64,000 bases of DNA from Dechloromonas sp. HYN0024. GTDB lineage: Bacteria > Pseudomonadota > Gammaproteobacteria > Burkholderiales > Rhodocyclaceae. Under the pieces are notes generated by a model. It did no database searches. It had not been told where the DNA came from and was given only the letters and a program-made list of their open reading frames with translations. Within the stretch, counting starts at the first letter, position 1. Each line of letters opens with the position of its first letter. Location of the stretch: positions 2,173,501 through 2,237,500 of the forward strand of contig NZ_CP031842.1 of the NCBI RefSeq assembly GCF_003441615.1. The letters are read 5' to 3'. Below, piece after piece: positions 1 to 7,224 of this stretch. Both the position numbers and the translations under genes were made by a program.

Positions 1-368
1 GGCACCAGCGGCTCGCCATCCTTGCCGGTTTCCAGCAACAGGATATGGGCCAGACCGGTGACGCCCTGATAGTTGAGCTTGGCCACCGTCCCCTTGGTCA
101 GCGGCACATCCTCATTGACCGAAATGGTCACCAGAATATTGCTGTAATCCTCGGGATCGAGGCGAATGTCGCTGACCTTGCCGACCCGGATGCCCCGATA
201 GCGTACCTGCGCCTGCGGGTTGAGTCCGCCGATGTTCTGCTTGGTCACGACTATGTACTCATGCTCGGCGTCCTTGGCACCACTCAACCAATAGACGGCA
301 AGCAAGGCCGCCACCCCGAGGAGAAGTGCAAAGAGACCGGCAGCGAAGGCGTATGACTTGTTTTCCAT
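1..368 (-). CDS. mlaD: MCE-family substrate-binding protein MlaD-like (partial, C-terminus off the window)
   Basis: Reading leftward from the ATG at 368 gives 122 codons that run off the window edge. The protein starts MENKSYAFAAGLFALLLG with a membrane anchor at about residues 8-28. An MCE domain follows from about residue 37, recognisable from the stretch around QAQVRYRGIRVGKV and the later GVTGLAHI. MlaD proteins are inner-membrane-anchored hexameric rings that pass phospholipid between the permease/ATPase and a periplasmic carrier. The gene lies 8 bases downstream of the mlaF-like ATPase in the same direction, which fits one operon. The symbol rests on family and context; other MCE transporters, for instance for sterols or aromatics, share this layout. 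Confidence 0.85.
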   Translation of the reverse strand, partial: MENKSYAFAAGLFALLLGVAALLAVYWLSGAKDAEHEYIVVTKQNIGGLNPQAQVRYRGIRVGKVSDIRLDPEDYSNILVTISVNEDVPLTKGTVAKLNYQGVTGLAHILLLETGKDGEPLV

Positions 369-376
369 GAACGTGA

Positions 377-1132
377 TTAGAGCAGTTTCCGGCGGTCCGC
401 GCCAAAAAAGCCGGTGACGAAGGGATGATCAACGGTCATGACCTCGGCTTTCGGTCCATAGGCGATGATGTGCTGATCAGCCAGCACGGCGACGTGGGTG
501 GCCAGCCCGGCCAGCGTATTGAGGTCATGGGTGACCATGACGACGGTCAGCCCGAGTTCCCGCTGCAAATCACCAACCAGTTCGACGAAATTCTGGCTGC
601 GATCAGGATCAAGGCCAGCCGTCGGCTCGTCAAGCAGCAGGAGTTCCGGCTCAAGAGCCAGCGCCCGCGCCAGGGCGACGCGCTTGACCATACCTCCTGA
701 CAGCTCGGCGGGCATGAGTTTTCCGTGCTCGGGATCAAGCCCGACCATCGCCAGTTTGAGATGCACCAGGCGGCGAATCCAGTCGGCATCGAGGCAGCGC
801 AGTTCGCGCAGGGGAAAGGCAAGGTTGTCAAAAACCGAGAGCGCTGAAAACAGCGCCCCGTGCTGAAACAGCATGCCAAGACGACGACGCAGATCACGCT
901 GGACCTGTCTATCGGGGTGATTGAGATCGACGCCGAACAGCCGGACACTCCCCGAATCCGGCCGCAGCAGGCCGAGAATTTCGCGCAGCAGGGTCGTCTT
1001 GCCGCTCCCCGAGCCGCCCAGCAAGCCGACGATCTGGCCAGACTCAACGCGCAGGGACAGGTCGCGATGCACGACTTTGCCGCGAAAACTGGCACAGACA
1101 CCACTCAGCTCGATGACCGGTGACGGGCTCAT
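377..1132 (-). CDS. mlaF: ABC transporter ATP-binding protein, MlaF-like
   Basis: This 251-residue protein is a complete ABC ATPase. Walker A is GGSGSGKTT at 39-47, the signature is LSGGMVKR at 144-151, Walker B is ELLLLDE at 163-169 and the H-loop His is 202. The signature with Met after SGG is typical of MlaF/Mkl ATPases that energise MCE-linked lipid transport. It should act at the cytoplasmic face with the MlaE-type permease, whose gene overlaps it by four bases (ATGA) at 1129-1132, so translation is coupled. The ATG at 1132 is the only start that fits that overlap. Confidence 0.93.
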   Translation of the reverse strand: MSPSPVIELSGVCASFRGKVVHRDLSLRVESGQIVGLLGGSGSGKTTLLREILGLLRPDSGSVRLFGVDLNHPDRQVQRDLRRRLGMLFQHGALFSALSVFDNLAFPLRELRCLDADWIRRLVHLKLAMVGLDPEHGKLMPAELSGGMVKRVALARALALEPELLLLDEPTAGLDPDRSQNFVELVGDLQRELGLTVVMVTHDLNTLAGLATHVAVLADQHIIAYGPKAEVMTVDHPFVTGFFGADRRKLL

Positions 1133-2235
1133 AGCTGCGGCACCCCGACATGGCGGGTAAAGACGGCAAAAATGGCGTCAAAAAGAATGACCGTAGTGAT
1201 CGCCGTCACCACCGCACTGGTCGTATTGGCCGACAGACTTTCCGTATTCGGTTTGACGCGCAGGCCGAAGTGGCAGGCAACAACGGCAATGACAAACCCG
1301 AAGACCACCCCCTTGCTCATACCGATCAGCAGATTGGCGACCGGCACGGCGCGCGGCAGGTTATCGAGAAAATAGACCAGCGACAGATCAAGCTGGAGCA
1401 GTGCCGCCAGCATGCCCCCAAAGAGCGCGACCGCCGAGGTCCACAACACCAGCAGGGGCATAGCCACGGTCAGGCCAAGAATTTTCGGCAAGACGACACG
1501 AATGCTGCGCGAAATGCCCATCGTCGACAGTACGTCGATTTCCTCGGTCACCCGCATCACGCCGATCTGCGCCGTCATGGCCGAACCACTGCGCCCGGCA
1601 ACCAGAACGGCGACGAGCACCGGACCGAGTTCGCGAATGATCGAAATACCAAGAATATTGACGATAAACAGGTCGGCACCAAAGCTTTTCAATTGCAGTG
1701 CCGAAAGGTAGCTGATGGTCACCCCGATCAGGAATCCGACCAGCGCCGTCACCGCCAGCGCCTGCGCCCCTGCCTTGTAGACATTGGCGGTAAATTCCTT
1801 CCACGGCACATCCTGCGGATGGCGAACGAGGTAGCCGATATCAACGAGCAGTTGGCCGAACAGGGTAACCATGCCACGCAGGTTGCCCACAGCCTTGAAC
1901 AGCAACCCGCCGACCAATTCGGGAAAGCGCGGCCGCGGCCGAATCTCCTGGCGCAGGTCCGGTGGCAACTCGGCGACACGGGTCAGCGCCTGCCGATGCA
2001 GATCATCTACGATCAGCGCCGCCGGCCAGGTCGCCCCCCAAGTACGCCACAGCAAGACCGCTGCGGCGCTATCGAGCCGCGCCACCGCCGACAAATCCCA
2101 ATGATCGAATCGGCCCGAACAAGCAGCCAGCGCAGCCTGCAAGGCCGGCAGTTGCGGCAGCATTTCAGCCAGCGTCCAGCAACCGGACAGCACCACCCTC
2201 CCCGGCTCGACCAGCAAGCGCGGGGATTCGCTCAT
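1129..2235 (-). CDS. mlaE: MlaE-type lipid transporter permease with N-terminal STAS domain
   Basis: The protein has 368 residues, about 110 more than stand-alone MlaE permeases. Residues 1-100 look like a STAS domain (CWTLAEMLPQLPALQ, then a WDLSAVARLDSAAA stretch around the usual STAS loop). Residues about 110-368 are the MlaE permease with the family stretch GRSGSAMTAQIGVMRVTEEID. In E. coli the STAS partner is the separate protein MlaB; here a MlaB-like domain appears fused in cis. The 3' end overlaps mlaF by four bases and the ATG overlaps the ppx stop by four bases, so ppx-mlaE-mlaF-mlaD form one leftward unit. Confidence 0.9.
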   Translation of the reverse strand: MSESPRLLVEPGRVVLSGCWTLAEMLPQLPALQAALAACSGRFDHWDLSAVARLDSAAAVLLWRTWGATWPAALIVDDLHRQALTRVAELPPDLRQEIRPRPRFPELVGGLLFKAVGNLRGMVTLFGQLLVDIGYLVRHPQDVPWKEFTANVYKAGAQALAVTALVGFLIGVTISYLSALQLKSFGADLFIVNILGISIIRELGPVLVAVLVAGRSGSAMTAQIGVMRVTEEIDVLSTMGISRSIRVVLPKILGLTVAMPLLVLWTSAVALFGGMLAALLQLDLSLVYFLDNLPRAVPVANLLIGMSKGVVFGFVIAVVACHFGLRVKPNTESLSANTTSAVVTAITTVILFDAIFAVFTRHVGVPQL

Positions 2236-3734
2236 GCGATTTTCCTCGTGGACTTTGAACGGAGCACGTACTCCCGCCCAAGCTGCTTCCAGACGTTGGC
2301 TTCTTCACCAAAGGCAGCCGCGGTCCACGGATTGGCGGCCAGCCAGTCAGCCGGCAATTCGATAATGAATCCGTTGTCGCCCCGACTAACCCGCCAGGCA
2401 GGAATCGCCCGGTCATCACGGGTCCGGTGCAGCAACACCGCCAGACGCAGGCAGAAGATCAAATCCCAGGCACTGTCGCTGGCTGGCATGCCACCGAGCT
2501 TCTCCAGCTTGCCCCGATGCCCGAGGACCAGCATGGCCAGGCGGGCCTGATCCTTCTTCGAAAAACCTGGCATATCGGCATAGGTCAAAATGTAGGCACC
2601 ATGCTTGTGATAGGCGTTGTGCGCCACGGAAATGCCGATCTCATGCACCCGGCAAGCCCAGGACAGAAACTGCACATCCGCCTCGCCAGGCGAACCGTCG
2701 GACAACTGGGTCAGCGCCGACAGCGCACTGGCTTCAACCCGCTCAACCTGATCCCCTTCAACCTGGTAGCGGCGGCGGAATTGCGCCACCGTCGAGTCGC
2801 GCATGTCGTGATGATGGAAGCGGCCGAGCAGATCGTAGAGGACGCCAAGACGCAGGGCGCCGTCGGCATAGGTCATGCGCTCAATGTCGAGTTCCTCGAA
2901 GATCGCCGACATGATGGCGACACCGCCTGGAAAGACCGGCAGGCGGTCGCCCTTGACCCCTGGCAGATCGAGCGCTTCGGCCGAACCGGCCTTGACCAGC
3001 AGTTCACAGAGGGTAGCCAGGCCAACCCGCGTGATGCCGCTTTCGCCATTCGGATTGAGGCCGTTCATTTCGAGCACGTCGGCAATGGCCCGGGCCGAAC
3101 CCGACGAGCCAATCGCTTCCTTCCAGCCCAAGCGCTGGTAATCGGCAGCGATCAGTTCGATTTCCTTGGCTGCCGCAACTTGCGCCTCGCGTAACCGCTT
3201 TCGGTCAATCCGGCGATCCGGAAAAAAACGCAGGGTATAACTGACGCACCCCATGTACAGGGACTCCATCAGCTGCGGTTCGTGCCGCTTGCCGATGATG
3301 AACTCGGTCGAGCCGCCACCAATGTCGACGACCAGGCGCTTGTGGGCCGCCGAGGGCAGGGAATGCGAGGCCCCGATGTAGATCAGCCGCGCTTCTTCGC
3401 GTCCGGCGATGACCTCAATGGGAAAGCCGAGGGCTTCCTCGGCCAGCGGCAGGAATTCAAAGGCATTTTTGGCGACACGCAGCGTATTGGTCGCCACCGC
3501 CCGCACCGCCCCTTTGTCGAGACCGCCGAGACGCTCGCCAAAACGGCGCAGGGCATCAAGAGCGCGCGCCTGGGCCGGGGCATCGAGGCGCTTGTCGGGC
3601 ATCAGGCCGGAAGCCAGGCGTACCGGCTCCTTCATGGAGTCGAGCGTATAAATCTGATTATCGACCACCCGTCCGACCTGCAGACGGAAGCTGTTGGAGC
3701 CCAGATCGACGGCGGCGACGGTTTCGTAAATCAT
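2232..3734 (-). CDS. ppx: Exopolyphosphatase, Ppx/GppA family
   Basis: Begins MIYETVAAVDLGSNSFRLQV at the ATG at 3734; an upstream in-frame start at 3812 adds only low-complexity residues and is rejected. The 500-residue length matches exopolyphosphatases. The first ASKHA half holds the DLGSNSFR phosphate loop and VVDIGGGSTEF; the C-terminal half is the HD-like helical domain (VHEIGISVAHNAYHKHGAYI). Ppx removes terminal phosphates from polyphosphate; GppA of the same family acts on pppGpp, so that role cannot be excluded. No ppk gene is in view. The four-base overlap with mlaE is unusual company for ppx. Confidence 0.92.
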   Translation of the reverse strand: MIYETVAAVDLGSNSFRLQVGRVVDNQIYTLDSMKEPVRLASGLMPDKRLDAPAQARALDALRRFGERLGGLDKGAVRAVATNTLRVAKNAFEFLPLAEEALGFPIEVIAGREEARLIYIGASHSLPSAAHKRLVVDIGGGSTEFIIGKRHEPQLMESLYMGCVSYTLRFFPDRRIDRKRLREAQVAAAKEIELIAADYQRLGWKEAIGSSGSARAIADVLEMNGLNPNGESGITRVGLATLCELLVKAGSAEALDLPGVKGDRLPVFPGGVAIMSAIFEELDIERMTYADGALRLGVLYDLLGRFHHHDMRDSTVAQFRRRYQVEGDQVERVEASALSALTQLSDGSPGEADVQFLSWACRVHEIGISVAHNAYHKHGAYILTYADMPGFSKKDQARLAMLVLGHRGKLEKLGGMPASDSAWDLIFCLRLAVLLHRTRDDRAIPAWRVSRGDNGFIIELPADWLAANPWTAAAFGEEANVWKQLGREYVLRSKSTRKIA

Positions 3735-3879
3735 TTTCCTGAAAACACAGAATGCTTGAATTGGCGGGCATTCTACCACCCGCCTCCGACCCGCATTGTG
3801 ACGCCGGAGCAAAAGCCGTCAGCGGCCCGGCCAACAAGCCGACAAATCTTGGCCACTGAAATGCCGGGCAATAAAATCT

Positions 3880-3893
3880 ATGGTCAGCCCGAT
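3880..3893. repeat. Right-end inverted repeat of the IS1111-group element
   Basis: ATGGTCAGCCCGAT is the exact reverse complement of 5217-5230. It marks the end distal to the transposase stop. The flanking bases on the two sides differ after position 14, so the repeat is exactly 14 bp, apart from the shared CT core immediately outside. Confidence 0.88.
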
Positions 3894-3992
3894 TTTTGCA
3901 AGGGAGATTTTGTTTTAAACTAAAGTTGGCTTGCGCAAATCTATCCGGCGTCGAATTGGGGAAGGAATTCCCCGCGCCACGATGAGAGCCGC

Positions 3993-4059
3993 GCCTGGCA
4001 ATCCTCAAAAAACCATCAGCGTGTGATCGCTGTTTTTATTGTCAGGTTCTTTGCCAGGC
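3993..4059 (-). ncRNA. Candidate bridge RNA / seekRNA core of the IS1111-group element
   Basis: On the leftward strand, downstream of the transposase, a 9-bp stem GCCTGGCAA/TTGCCAGGC (4059-4051 with 4001-3993) encloses an internal loop. The loop is capped by a small hairpin CAGCG-ATCACA-CGCTG (4032-4017). The 5' loop strand reads CAATAAAAAC; the left genomic flank is CAATAAAATC (3869-3878). The 3' loop strand reads GGTTTTTTGAG; the right flank in that sense is GGTTTAATGAG (5241-5231). So the two strands would pair with opposite DNA strands on either side of the CT core, as known for bridge RNA target loops. IS1111-group elements encode this RNA at the 3' end of the transposase. The exact transcript ends are not known. 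Confidence 0.7.
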
Positions 4060-4133
4060 CGTTGTGCCGTTTAGTTCATCACGTGATCTACCGTCGCAAA
4101 ACCAGGTGGGTTACAAAAAGGTGAAGCGTTCCG

Positions 4134-5165
4134 TCAGATGGTGGCAGCCAGCGAACGGGATTGATAGTGTGTCCCTTTGGCGAGGATAGCCCAGGCGATC
4201 CTCGCCATTTTGTTGGCCAGCGCGCAGGCCACGACATTCGAGTGCCGTCGGCACAGCATGTCCCGTACCCATTCACCGAGCCCATCGCTTCTTGTCTGAA
4301 TACGTTGCATGATGGTCCGTGCCCCCTGAACGAGCAATCGTCGCAAATTCTTGTCGCCCCGTTTGCTGATGCCGAGCAAGGTTGGTTTGCCGCCGGTGCT
4401 GTACTGACGGGGCACCAGACCGATGGAGGCGGCGAACTGGCGAGCATTGGCAAACTGATGGGCATCGCCCAGTTCGACCGCCAGGACGCTGGCGGTGATC
4501 GGCCCAATGCCAGGAATTTCCAATAAGCGTTGGCTACGCTCGTCTTCAGCCAGTTGTTGAGCCAATTCGCCCTCGACCGCTTTGATCTGTTCATCCAGAT
4601 ATTTGATATGCGCACGCAAGTGCTCGATAACAGCCATCAGGCGAGGTGGCAAAACTGCTTCATGCTCGGCCAGCACGGCTGGCAAGCGTTTGATGATGGC
4701 CGGGCCTTTCGGTAAGCTGATCCCAAATTCCAGCAAGAAGGCGTGGATCTGGTTAGTCGTCGACGTCCGATCCCGCACCAGCGCCTCACGCACGCGATGC
4801 GTCGCCGAGATGGTCTGCTGGCTTTCATTGCGCGGACTCACAAAACGCATGTTCGGTCGGCTCGCCGCTTCGCAGATCGCCTGCGCGTCGGCAAAGTCAT
4901 TCTTGTTGCCTTGGACGAACGGCTTTACAAACTGCGGTGAAATCAACTTCGCCTCGTGACCCATCGCCGATAGGCGCCGGGCAATCCAGTGCGCACCCGC
5001 ACACGCCTCCATCACAACCCGACAAACCGGGAAATTGGCCAGCTGCGTCAGCATCTGGCTACGCGAAAGCTTCTTGCGAAATACCATGCGACCTTCGGCA
5101 TCCTGCCCATGTAAATGAAAACAATGCTTTCCAAGATCAATGCCAATGAGGGTAACCGTGTTCAT
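4134..5165 (-). CDS. IS110-family DEDD transposase (IS1111 group)
   Basis: The 343-residue recombinase starts at the ATG at 5165, preceded by GGAGG eight bases upstream. A longer start at 5180 lacks this. The RuvC-like N-terminal domain has the DEDD residues D10 (IGIDLGKH), E53 (VVMEACAGAHW), D90 and D93 (GNKNDFADAQ). A coiled region follows at about 170-210. The Transposase_20 domain runs from IPGIGPITASVLAVELGD to ASIGLVPRQYSTGGKP, with the conserved Ser at 247. Known members excise as circles and insert without duplications beyond the core, guided by an RNA from the element. All motifs are intact and there is no frameshift. Confidence 0.95.
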   Translation of the reverse strand: MNTVTLIGIDLGKHCFHLHGQDAEGRMVFRKKLSRSQMLTQLANFPVCRVVMEACAGAHWIARRLSAMGHEAKLISPQFVKPFVQGNKNDFADAQAICEAASRPNMRFVSPRNESQQTISATHRVREALVRDRTSTTNQIHAFLLEFGISLPKGPAIIKRLPAVLAEHEAVLPPRLMAVIEHLRAHIKYLDEQIKAVEGELAQQLAEDERSQRLLEIPGIGPITASVLAVELGDAHQFANARQFAASIGLVPRQYSTGGKPTLLGISKRGDKNLRRLLVQGARTIMQRIQTRSDGLGEWVRDMLCRRHSNVVACALANKMARIAWAILAKGTHYQSRSLAATI

Positions 5166-5188
5166 GATGATCGCCTCCAAAAGAAAAA

Positions 5189-5218
5189 ATCCCCACTCAG
5201 CTTACCGCTGGTGGGGAT
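5189..5218 (-). terminator. Inward terminator-like hairpin just inside the left end of the insertion sequence
   Basis: ATCCCCAC and GTGGGGAT form a perfect 8-bp stem with a 14-base loop. On the leftward strand it is followed directly by TTTTTT, the layout of an intrinsic terminator. It sits between the terminal repeat and the transposase ribosome site, so it would stop transcription entering from prpE, or attenuate transposase mRNA starting outside. It overlaps the inverted repeat by two bases. Confidence 0.65.
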
Positions 5219-5230
5219 CGGGCTGACCAT
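5217..5230. repeat. Left-end inverted repeat of the IS1111-group element
   Basis: ATCGGGCTGACCAT is the exact reverse complement of 3880-3893. It is the end nearest the transposase start and is followed outside by CT at 5231-5232. Confidence 0.88.
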
Positions 5231-5237
5231 CTCATTA

Positions 5238-5263
5238 AACCCGCCGACTTGCATCGGCGGGTT
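5238..5263 (-). terminator. Intrinsic terminator of prpE
   Basis: AACCCGCCGA / TCGGCGGGTT form a perfect 10-bp stem with a 6-base loop, followed leftward by TTTAATG. It lies 20 bases after the prpE stop. The insertion sequence begins within a few bases of the stem foot, which leaves the terminator intact. Confidence 0.8.
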
Positions 5264-5283
5264 CGAGCAAAACGAAAAGCTGT

Positions 5284-7176
5284 TTAGCTGGCCAGCGCGT
5301 TCTTGATCTGCTCCAGCGTCGACGGATCGTCGATGGTCGTCAGATCGCCCGGATCGCGACCTTCGGCCAGCGCCTGCAGCGAGCGACGCAGCATCTTGCC
5401 GGAACGGGTCTTGGGCAGACCGGTCACGAAGTGCACGCGGGCCGGACGACCAATGGCACCGAGAATGCCGTCGACCGTGGCGAAGACTTCCTTCTCGAGC
5501 GCCTTGACCAGTTCGGGGGTAGCCACCCGGGAAGCGTCCTTGACGACGGCGAAAGCCATCGGCACCTGCCCCTTGAGCTTGTCTTCGACGCCGACCACGG
5601 CCACTTCAGCAATCGCCGCGTGGTTCTGGATGGCTTCCTCGATTTCACGGGTGCCCAGACGGTGACCGGCAACGTTGATAACGTCATCGGTGCGGCCCAG
5701 AATCGTGAAATAGCCGTCGTCGTCCTTGATCGCCCAGTCGTAGGAGGAGTAAACCAGCGGCTCCTTGAACAGGGTGAAATAGGTCGACACGAAACGGTCG
5801 TCCTGGCCCCAGACGGTGCTCAGGCAGCCGGGCGGCAGCGGCGGGATAACGGCGGCGATACCCTTTTCGTTGGCATCACAGACCGAACCGTCTTCGCGGA
5901 AGATCTGCAGGTTGTAGCCATAGACCGGGAAGCTCGGCGAGCCGTACTTGATCGGGGTCTTTTCGACGCCCGGCAAGGCAGCGAGCATCGGCCAGCCGGT
6001 TTCGGTCTGCCAGTAGTTGTCGATGACCGGCTTTTGCAGTTCGGTCATGAACCACTCGTGGGTCGGCTGGTCGAGCGGCTCGCCGGCCATGAAGATGTGC
6101 TTCAGGGACGACAGGTCGTACTTGTGCATGAAGGCCGGGTCCTGCTTCTTCAGCACGCGGGCAGCCGTCGGTGCAGAGAACATGACGGAGACCTTGTACT
6201 TCTCGACGATCTGCCACCAGATGCCGGCATCCGGGCGCAGCGGCGTGCCTTCGTACATCACGGTGGCCATGCCGGCGATCAGCGGGCCATAGATGATGTA
6301 GGAGTGACCGACCACCCAGCCGATGTCGGAGGTGGAGAAGAAGGTTTCGCCTTCGCCGCCGCAGTAGATGTGCTTCATCGACGAAGCCAGGGCCACGGCG
6401 TAGCCACCGGTATCACGCTGCACGCCCTTGGGCTTGCCGGTCGTACCCGAGGTATAAAGGATGTAGGACGGCTCGGACGATTCCAGCCATTCACACGGCA
6501 CCTTGGCATCCATGAACTTGGCGCGTTCGGTGGCGTAGTCGACATCGCGACCGGCGACCTTGTTGAATGCCTTGTCCAGGCCACGATCGACCATCAGCAC
6601 CTTGGCCGGCTTGTGTTCGGCCAGGTCAATGGCTTCGTCGAGCAGGTGCTTGTACGGAACGGCCTTGCCGCCACGCATGCCGGCATCGGCGGAAACGATC
6701 AAAACCGGCTTGGCATCGTCGATACGGGTGGCCAGTGAACCAGAAGCAAAACCCCCGAATACCACCGAGTGGATGGCACCGATACGGGTCGCAGCGAGAA
6801 TGGCGAAGGTCGCCTGGGCGATCATCGGCATGTAAATCAGGACGCGGTCGCCCTTCTTGACGCCGAGGCTCTGGTAAATCGCCGCCATGCGCTCGATTTC
6901 GCGCTGCAGTTCGGCAAAGCTGTAAACCGTTTCCTCGTCGGTCTCGGTCGAAATGAAGATCAGAGCCCGGTCATTCGGCCGCTTGGCCGCGTGACGGTCA
7001 ACCGCGTTGTGACAAAGGTTGGTCTTGCCGCCGACAAACCACTTGGCAAATGGCGGGCGGGAATAGTCGCACACCTGGGTGAACGGCTCTTTCCAATCGA
7101 CGAGCTGGGCCTGTTCGGTCCAGAACTCATTCGGCTTTTCAATCGAATACTGGTGAAACTCCTTGTACGTCGCCAT
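5284..7176 (-). CDS. prpE: Propionyl-CoA synthetase
   Basis: The 630-residue ANL-family acyl-CoA synthetase matches PrpE (about 628 residues) better than Acs. It has the YSRPPFAKWFVGG and NLCHNAVDRH openings, the ATP motif YTSGTTGKPKG, PTAARVLKKQDP, WQTETGWPML, and the hinge GRTDDVINVAGHRLGTREIE. The catalytic Lys lies in PKTRSGK near residue 590. It activates propionate to propionyl-CoA via propionyl-AMP. The start at 7176 has GAGGGA upstream; a start at 7209 adds eleven unlikely residues. No other prp genes are present, but acuI, whose product is also propionyl-CoA, lies just upstream on the same strand. Confidence 0.93.
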   Translation of the reverse strand: MATYKEFHQYSIEKPNEFWTEQAQLVDWKEPFTQVCDYSRPPFAKWFVGGKTNLCHNAVDRHAAKRPNDRALIFISTETDEETVYSFAELQREIERMAAIYQSLGVKKGDRVLIYMPMIAQATFAILAATRIGAIHSVVFGGFASGSLATRIDDAKPVLIVSADAGMRGGKAVPYKHLLDEAIDLAEHKPAKVLMVDRGLDKAFNKVAGRDVDYATERAKFMDAKVPCEWLESSEPSYILYTSGTTGKPKGVQRDTGGYAVALASSMKHIYCGGEGETFFSTSDIGWVVGHSYIIYGPLIAGMATVMYEGTPLRPDAGIWWQIVEKYKVSVMFSAPTAARVLKKQDPAFMHKYDLSSLKHIFMAGEPLDQPTHEWFMTELQKPVIDNYWQTETGWPMLAALPGVEKTPIKYGSPSFPVYGYNLQIFREDGSVCDANEKGIAAVIPPLPPGCLSTVWGQDDRFVSTYFTLFKEPLVYSSYDWAIKDDDGYFTILGRTDDVINVAGHRLGTREIEEAIQNHAAIAEVAVVGVEDKLKGQVPMAFAVVKDASRVATPELVKALEKEVFATVDGILGAIGRPARVHFVTGLPKTRSGKMLRRSLQALAEGRDPGDLTTIDDPSTLEQIKNALAS

Positions 7177-7224
7177 AAAATTCCCTCTAGCTAGGTTTTC
7201 CTGCACCACACAATACGGAACGGA

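Larger units (their letters stand above)
3880..5230 (-). mobile_element. Complete IS110-family insertion sequence, IS1111 group
   Basis: The element is about 1351 bp. Perfect 14-bp inverted repeats, ATGGTCAGCCCGAT at 3880-3893 and its reverse complement at 5217-5230, bracket one DEDD transposase gene. Both ends are flanked by CT (3878-3879 and 5231-5232), which I take as the duplicated core dinucleotide. Read in the transposase direction, the left non-coding end is only about 52 bp beyond the repeat-to-gene distance while the right end is about 250 bp long. A long 3' non-coding end and inverted repeats mark the IS1111 group. It lies six bases from the prpE terminator stem. There is no sign of decay, so it may be active. 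Confidence 0.88.

Noticed and set aside
1150..2550. 466-codon open frame on the plus strand
   Set aside because: It is antisense to the intact mlaE and ppx genes; its product is rich in Arg, Gln and His with no domain, as expected of a high-GC shadow frame.
3658..4008. 116-codon minus-strand frame between ppx and the transposase
   Set aside because: It crosses the ppx start and the end of the insertion sequence and shows no domain or ribosome site.
4088..4615. Second open frame in the insertion sequence
   Set aside because: It is a shifted reading of the transposase gene without conserved residues; IS110-family elements have one gene and no programmed frameshift.
5431..6738. 435-codon plus-strand open frame
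   Set aside because: Antisense to prpE; shadow frame.
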